From Hydractinia symbiolongicarpus (Eukaryota > Cnidaria > Hydrozoa > Anthoathecata > Hydractiniidae), in NCBI RefSeq assembly GCF_029227915.1, contig NC_079880.1, forward strand, positions 16,078,001-16,142,000: a stretch of DNA of 64,000 nucleotides, given 5' to 3'. The position numbers and the translations under genes are program-made. The notes under the pieces are model-generated. The model was not told where the DNA came from. It was given only the letters and a program-made list of their open reading frames with translations, and did no database searches. This document shows positions 59,489 through 64,000 of the stretch, piece by piece (the stretch's first letter is position 1; the number at the start of each line of letters is the position of its first letter).

Positions 59489-62400
59489 CTATAATACGGC
59501 CTTTTGACGCCTATTAAATTAAATGCCTTTGACGTAGTCGCGTGGTTCCGCGTGCCTGCGCAGGTTACCATTGGTTTAGTCCTTCCACTCTCAATACACT
59601 AGAACGTCCTAAGTTGTTTTCCCTGGTTCTATGGCTTTAGAACGCCGTAAACCACATGCACACGCCATAAAAAGGCTATAATACGGCCTTTTGACGCTTA
59701 TTAAATGCCTTACACTTAAATTACGTGGTTCCACGCGTCCAAGCTTGTTCTCATTGGTCTAGTTCCTCCACTCTTAATACACTACGACATTCTAAGTCTT
59801 TTTCCTGGCTCCATGCCTTGAGAACGCCGTAAACCACATTGAAAAGCTATAATGCCACCTTTTACGGCCTATTAAAGACCTTACACGTAAATTACGGCGT
59901 TCCACGCGCCAATGCCGGTTCCCATTGGTCTAGTCCTTCCACTGTCCATGCACTACGTCGTCCTAAGTTATTTTCTCTGGCTCCATGGCTTTGGAACGCC
60001 GTCAATTACATGCACACGCCATTGAAAAGCAATAATACCGCTTTTTGCCCCCTATTAAAGTCTTTACACGTAAATCACGTGGGTCCGCGTGCCTGCGCAG
60101 GTTACCATCGGTCCAGTCTTCCCACTCGCAATGCACTACGACGTCCTAAGTTGTTTTCTCTGGCTCCATAGCTTTGGAACGCCGTCAACTACATGCGCAC
60201 ACGTCTATAGCCATATGTCCTTTTGCAGCCTAATGAAGGCCGTACACGTAAATTAAGTGGTTCCACGCGTCCAAGCTTGTTCTCATTGGTCTAGTCCTTC
60301 CATTCTCAATAGACTAGAACGTGCTAAGTTGTTTTTCCTGGTTCCATGGCTTTACAACGCCGTAAACCACATGCACACGCCATGAAAAGACTATAATACG
60401 GCCTTTTGACGCCTATTAAATGCCTTACACGTAAATCAAGTGGTTCCGCGTGCCTGCGCAGGTTATCATTGGTCTAGTCCATCCACTGTCCATGTACTAC
60501 GACGTCCTAAGTTATTTTCTCTGGCTCCATGGCTTTGGAACGCCGTCAACTACATGCACACACGTCTATAGCCATATGTCCTTTTGCAGCATAATGAAGG
60601 CCTTACATGTAAATCGCGTGGTTTCGCGTGCCTGTGCAGGTTACCATTGGTCTAGTCCTTCCACTCTCAATCGCTAGAACGTCCACAGTTGTTATTCCTG
60701 GTTCCATGGCTTTAGAACGCCGTAATCCACATGCACACGCCATGAAAAGGGTATAATACGGCCTTTTGACGCCTAATTAAGGCCTTACACGTAAATCACG
60801 TGGTTCCACGCGTCCAAGCTTGTTCTCATTGATCTAGGGCTTTCACTCTCATTACACTACGACGTCCTAAGTTGTTTTCCCCAGCGCCAAGGCTGTACAA
60901 TGCCTTCAACTACGTGCACATGCGTCTGAAGGCTGCAATACGGCCTTTTGCCGCCTATTGAATGCCTTACAAGTAAATCGCGTGGTTCTGCGTGCCTGCG
61001 CAGGTTATCATTGGTCTAGTCCTTCCACTGTCCATGTACTACGACGTCTTAAGTTAATTTCTCTGGCTCCATGGCTTTGGAACGCCGTCAACTACATGCA
61101 CACACGTCTATAGCCATATGTCCTTCTGCAGCCTAATGAAGGCCTTACACGTAAATTACGTGGTTCCAACCGTCCAAGCTTGTTCTCATTGGTCTAGTTC
61201 TTCCAATCTCAATGGACTAGAACATCCTAAGTTGTTTTCCCCAGCGCCAAGGCTGTACAACGCCGTCAACTACGTGCACATGCGTCTAAAGGCTGCAATA
61301 CGGCCTTTTGCCGACTATTAAAGTCCTTACACGTAAATCACGTGGGTCTGCGTGCCTGCACAGGTTACCATTGGTCTATTCTTTCCACTCTCAATAGATT
61401 AGAGCGTTCTAAGTTGTTTGTCCTGGTTCCAAGGCTTTACAACGCCGTAAACCACATGCACACGCCCTGAAAAGGCTATAATACGGCCTTTTGACGCCTA
61501 ATAAAGGTCTTACACGTAAATCACGTAGTTCCACGCGTCCAAGCTTGTTACCATTGGTCTAGTTCTTCCACTCTCAATACACTACGCCGTCCTAAGTTGT
61601 TTTCCCTGGTTCCATGGCTTTACAACGCCGTAAACCACATGCACACGCCATGAAAATGCTATAATACGGCCTTTTGACGCCTATTAAATGCCTTACATGT
61701 AATCGCGTGGTTCCACGTGCCTGCGCAGGTTACCATTGGTCTAGTCCTTCCACTCTCAATACACTAGAACGTTCTAAGTTGTTTTTCCTGGTTCCATGGC
61801 TTTAGAACGCCGTAAATCACATGCACACGCCATAAAAAGGCTGTAATACGGCCTTTTGACGCTTATTAAACGCCTTACACTTAAATTGCTTGGTTCCACG
61901 CGTCCAAGCTTGTTCTCATTGGTCTAGTTCCTCCACTCTCAATACACTAGAACGTCCAAAGTTGTTTTCCCTGGTTCCATGGCTTTACAACGCCGTAAAC
62001 CACATGCACACGCCATGAAATTGCTATAATACGGCCTTTTGACGCCTATTAAATGCCTTACACGTAATCGCGTGGTTCCACGTGCCTGCGCAGGTTACCA
62101 TTGGTCTAGTCCTTCCACTCTCAATACACTAGAACGTCCTAAGTTGTTTTTCCTGGTTCCATGGCTTTAGAACGCCGTAAACCACATGCACACGCCATAA
62201 AAAGGCTATAATACGGCCTTTTGACGCTTATTAAATGCCTTACACTTAAATTGCTTGGTTCCACGCGTCCAAGCTTGTTCTCATTGGTCTAGTTCCTCCA
62301 CTCTCAATACACTAGAACGTCCAAAGTTGTTTTCCCTGGTTCCATGGCTTTACAACGCCGTAAACCACATGCACACGCCATGAAAATGCAATAATACGGC

Positions 62401-64000
62401 CTTTTGACGCCTATTAAGTGACTTACACGTAATCGCGTGGTTACGCGTGCCTGCGCAGGTTACCATTGGTCTAGGACTTTCACTCTCATTACACTACGAC
62501 GTCCTAAGTTGTTTTTCCTGGTTCCATGGCTTTAGAACGCCGTAAACCACATGCACACGCCATAAAAAGGCTATAATACGGCCTTTTGACGCTTATTAAA
62601 TGCCTTACACTTAAATTACGTGGTTCCACGCGTCCAAGCTTGTTCTCATTGGACTAGTTCCTCCACTCTCAATACACTAGAACGTCCAAAGTTGTTTTCC
62701 CTGGTTCCATGGCTTTAGAACGCCGTAAACCACATGCACACACCATAAAAAAGCTATAATGCCACCTTTTGCGGCCTATTAAAGACCTTACACGTAAATT
62801 ACGTCGTTCCACGCGCCAATGCCGGTTACCATTGGTCTAGTCCTTCCACTGTCCATGCAATACGTCGTCCTAAGTTATCTTCTCTGGCTCCATGGCTTTG
62901 GAACGCCGTCAATTACATGCACACACGTCTATAGGCAGCAATATGGCGTTTTGCCGCCTAATAAAAACCTTACACGTAAATTACGTCGTTCCACGCGTCC
63001 AAGCTTGCTACCATTGGTCTAGTTCTTCAACTCTCAATACACTACGACATCCTAAGGCTTTTTCCTGGCTCCATGCCTTGAGAACGCCGAAAACCACATG
63101 CACACGCCATGAAAAGGCTATAATACTGCTTTTTGACGCCTATTAAAGGCCTTACACTTATATTACGTGGTTCCACGCGTCCAAGCTTGCTCTCATTGGT
63201 CTAGTCCTTCCACTCTCAATACACTAAGACGTCCTAAGTTGTTTTCCCTGGTTCCATGTCTTTAGAACGCCGTGAACCGCATGCACACGCCATTGAAAAG
63301 CTATAATGCGGCCTATTAAAGACCTTACACGTAAATTACGTCGTTCCACGCGTCCATGCCGGTTACCATTGGTCTAGTCCTTCCATTCTCAATGGACTAG
63401 AACGTCCTAAGTTGTTTTCCCTGGTTCCATGGCTTTAGAACGCCGTAAACCACATGCACACGCCATAAAAAGGCTATAATACGGCCTTTTGACGCCTATT
63501 AAATGCCTTACACGTAAATCGCGTGGTTCGCGTGCCTGCGCAGGTTACCATTGGTCTAGTCCTTCCACTGTCAATGCACTACGACGTCCTAAGTTATTCT
63601 CTCTTGCTCCATGGCTTTGGAACGCCGTCAATTACATGCTCACACGTCTATAGGCAGCAATATGGCCTTTTGCCGCTTAATAAAAGCCTTACACGTAAAT
63701 TACGCCGTTCCATGCCGGTTACCAATGGTCTAGTCCTTCCATTCTCAATAGACTAGAACATCCTATGTTGTTTTCCCCAGCGCCCAAGCTGTACAACGCC
63801 GTCAACAACGTGCACATGCGTCTATAGTCTGTAATACGGCCTTTTGCCGCCTAATAAAGCCCTTACACGTAAATCACGTAGGTCCGCGTGTCTGCGCAGG
63901 TTACCATTGGTCTAGTCTTTCATAAAAAGGCTATAATACGGCTTTTTGACGCCTATTAAAGACCTTACACTTAAATTACGTGGTTCCACGCGTCCAAGCT
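59489..64000 (+). repeat. 182-bp satellite array, block 4
   Basis: Satellite in the same orientation, running off the window end. It includes monomers with CTATAGCCATATGTCC (60208, 60570, 61111), a dimeric repeat at 61.7-62.8 kb, and a half-monomer at 63830-63930 (GGTCTAGTCTTTC fused to ATAAAAAGGC). No host gene is seen. Confidence 0.96.
61678..62768 (+). repeat. About 365-bp dimeric higher-order repeat, three copies
   Basis: A pair of alternating monomers, one with TTACAYGTAATCGCGTGG and one with TTACACTTAAATTGCTTGG followed by CTAGTTCCTCC, repeats with a period of about 365 bp (marks at 61691, 62056 and 62421). The third copy is more diverged (ACTTACACG; GGACTTTCACTCTCATT). It is a small recent expansion of a two-monomer unit. 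Confidence 0.8.

Overview
The window is a piece of animal (probably invertebrate) heterochromatin. About 55.9 kb of its 64 kb is one tandem satellite DNA with a monomer of about 182 bp, always in the same orientation apart from one short inverted segment. The organism cannot be named from sequence alone. The BEL/Pao LTR retrotransposon and the two APE-type non-LTR elements (Jockey/CR1-like) are typical of arthropods, cnidarians, nematodes and similar animals. There are no tRNA, rRNA, CRISPR or host protein genes that I can support.

Layout: satellite 1-28698; a 5'-truncated LINE on the + strand 28699-30058; satellite 30059-37475, with a foldback/inverted monomer near 33.74-33.94 kb; a complete BEL/Pao element 37476-43385 flanked by a 5-bp target duplication; satellite 43386-58652; an internally deleted LINE relic on the - strand 58653-59488; satellite 59489 to the window end.

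The satellite has structure above the monomer. It holds a 16-monomer duplication (about 1.66-3.66 and 4.57-6.56 kb). A very recent 24-monomer (4371-bp) head-to-tail duplication occupies 6.70-11.07 and 11.07-15.43 kb, followed by a partial third copy. A duplication spans the BEL insertion, and its second copy keeps the unoccupied target site. A block of about 4.05 kb at 47.56-51.61 kb recurs at 52.58-56.65 kb with a partial copy between. This is the pattern expected from unequal crossing-over or amplification in a (peri)centromeric or other heterochromatic block. The position on the chromosome is an inference. Monomers fall into several recurring subtypes, and nearly all keep a GGCCTTT-N11-AAAGGCC dyad, an ACGT-N5-ACGT dyad and an ATTGGTC (CCAAT on the other strand) box.

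The only substantial coding sequence belongs to the transposons. The BEL element has 146-bp LTRs differing at one base, a PBS, a PPT, and Gag-protease-RT-RNase H-integrase coding. The gag start and the rest of the polyprotein lie in different frames, offset by one base, and the integrase zinc finger lacks its last cysteine. The many short open frames in the satellite arise because the monomer is poor in stops and its length is not a multiple of three. I treat them as non-coding.
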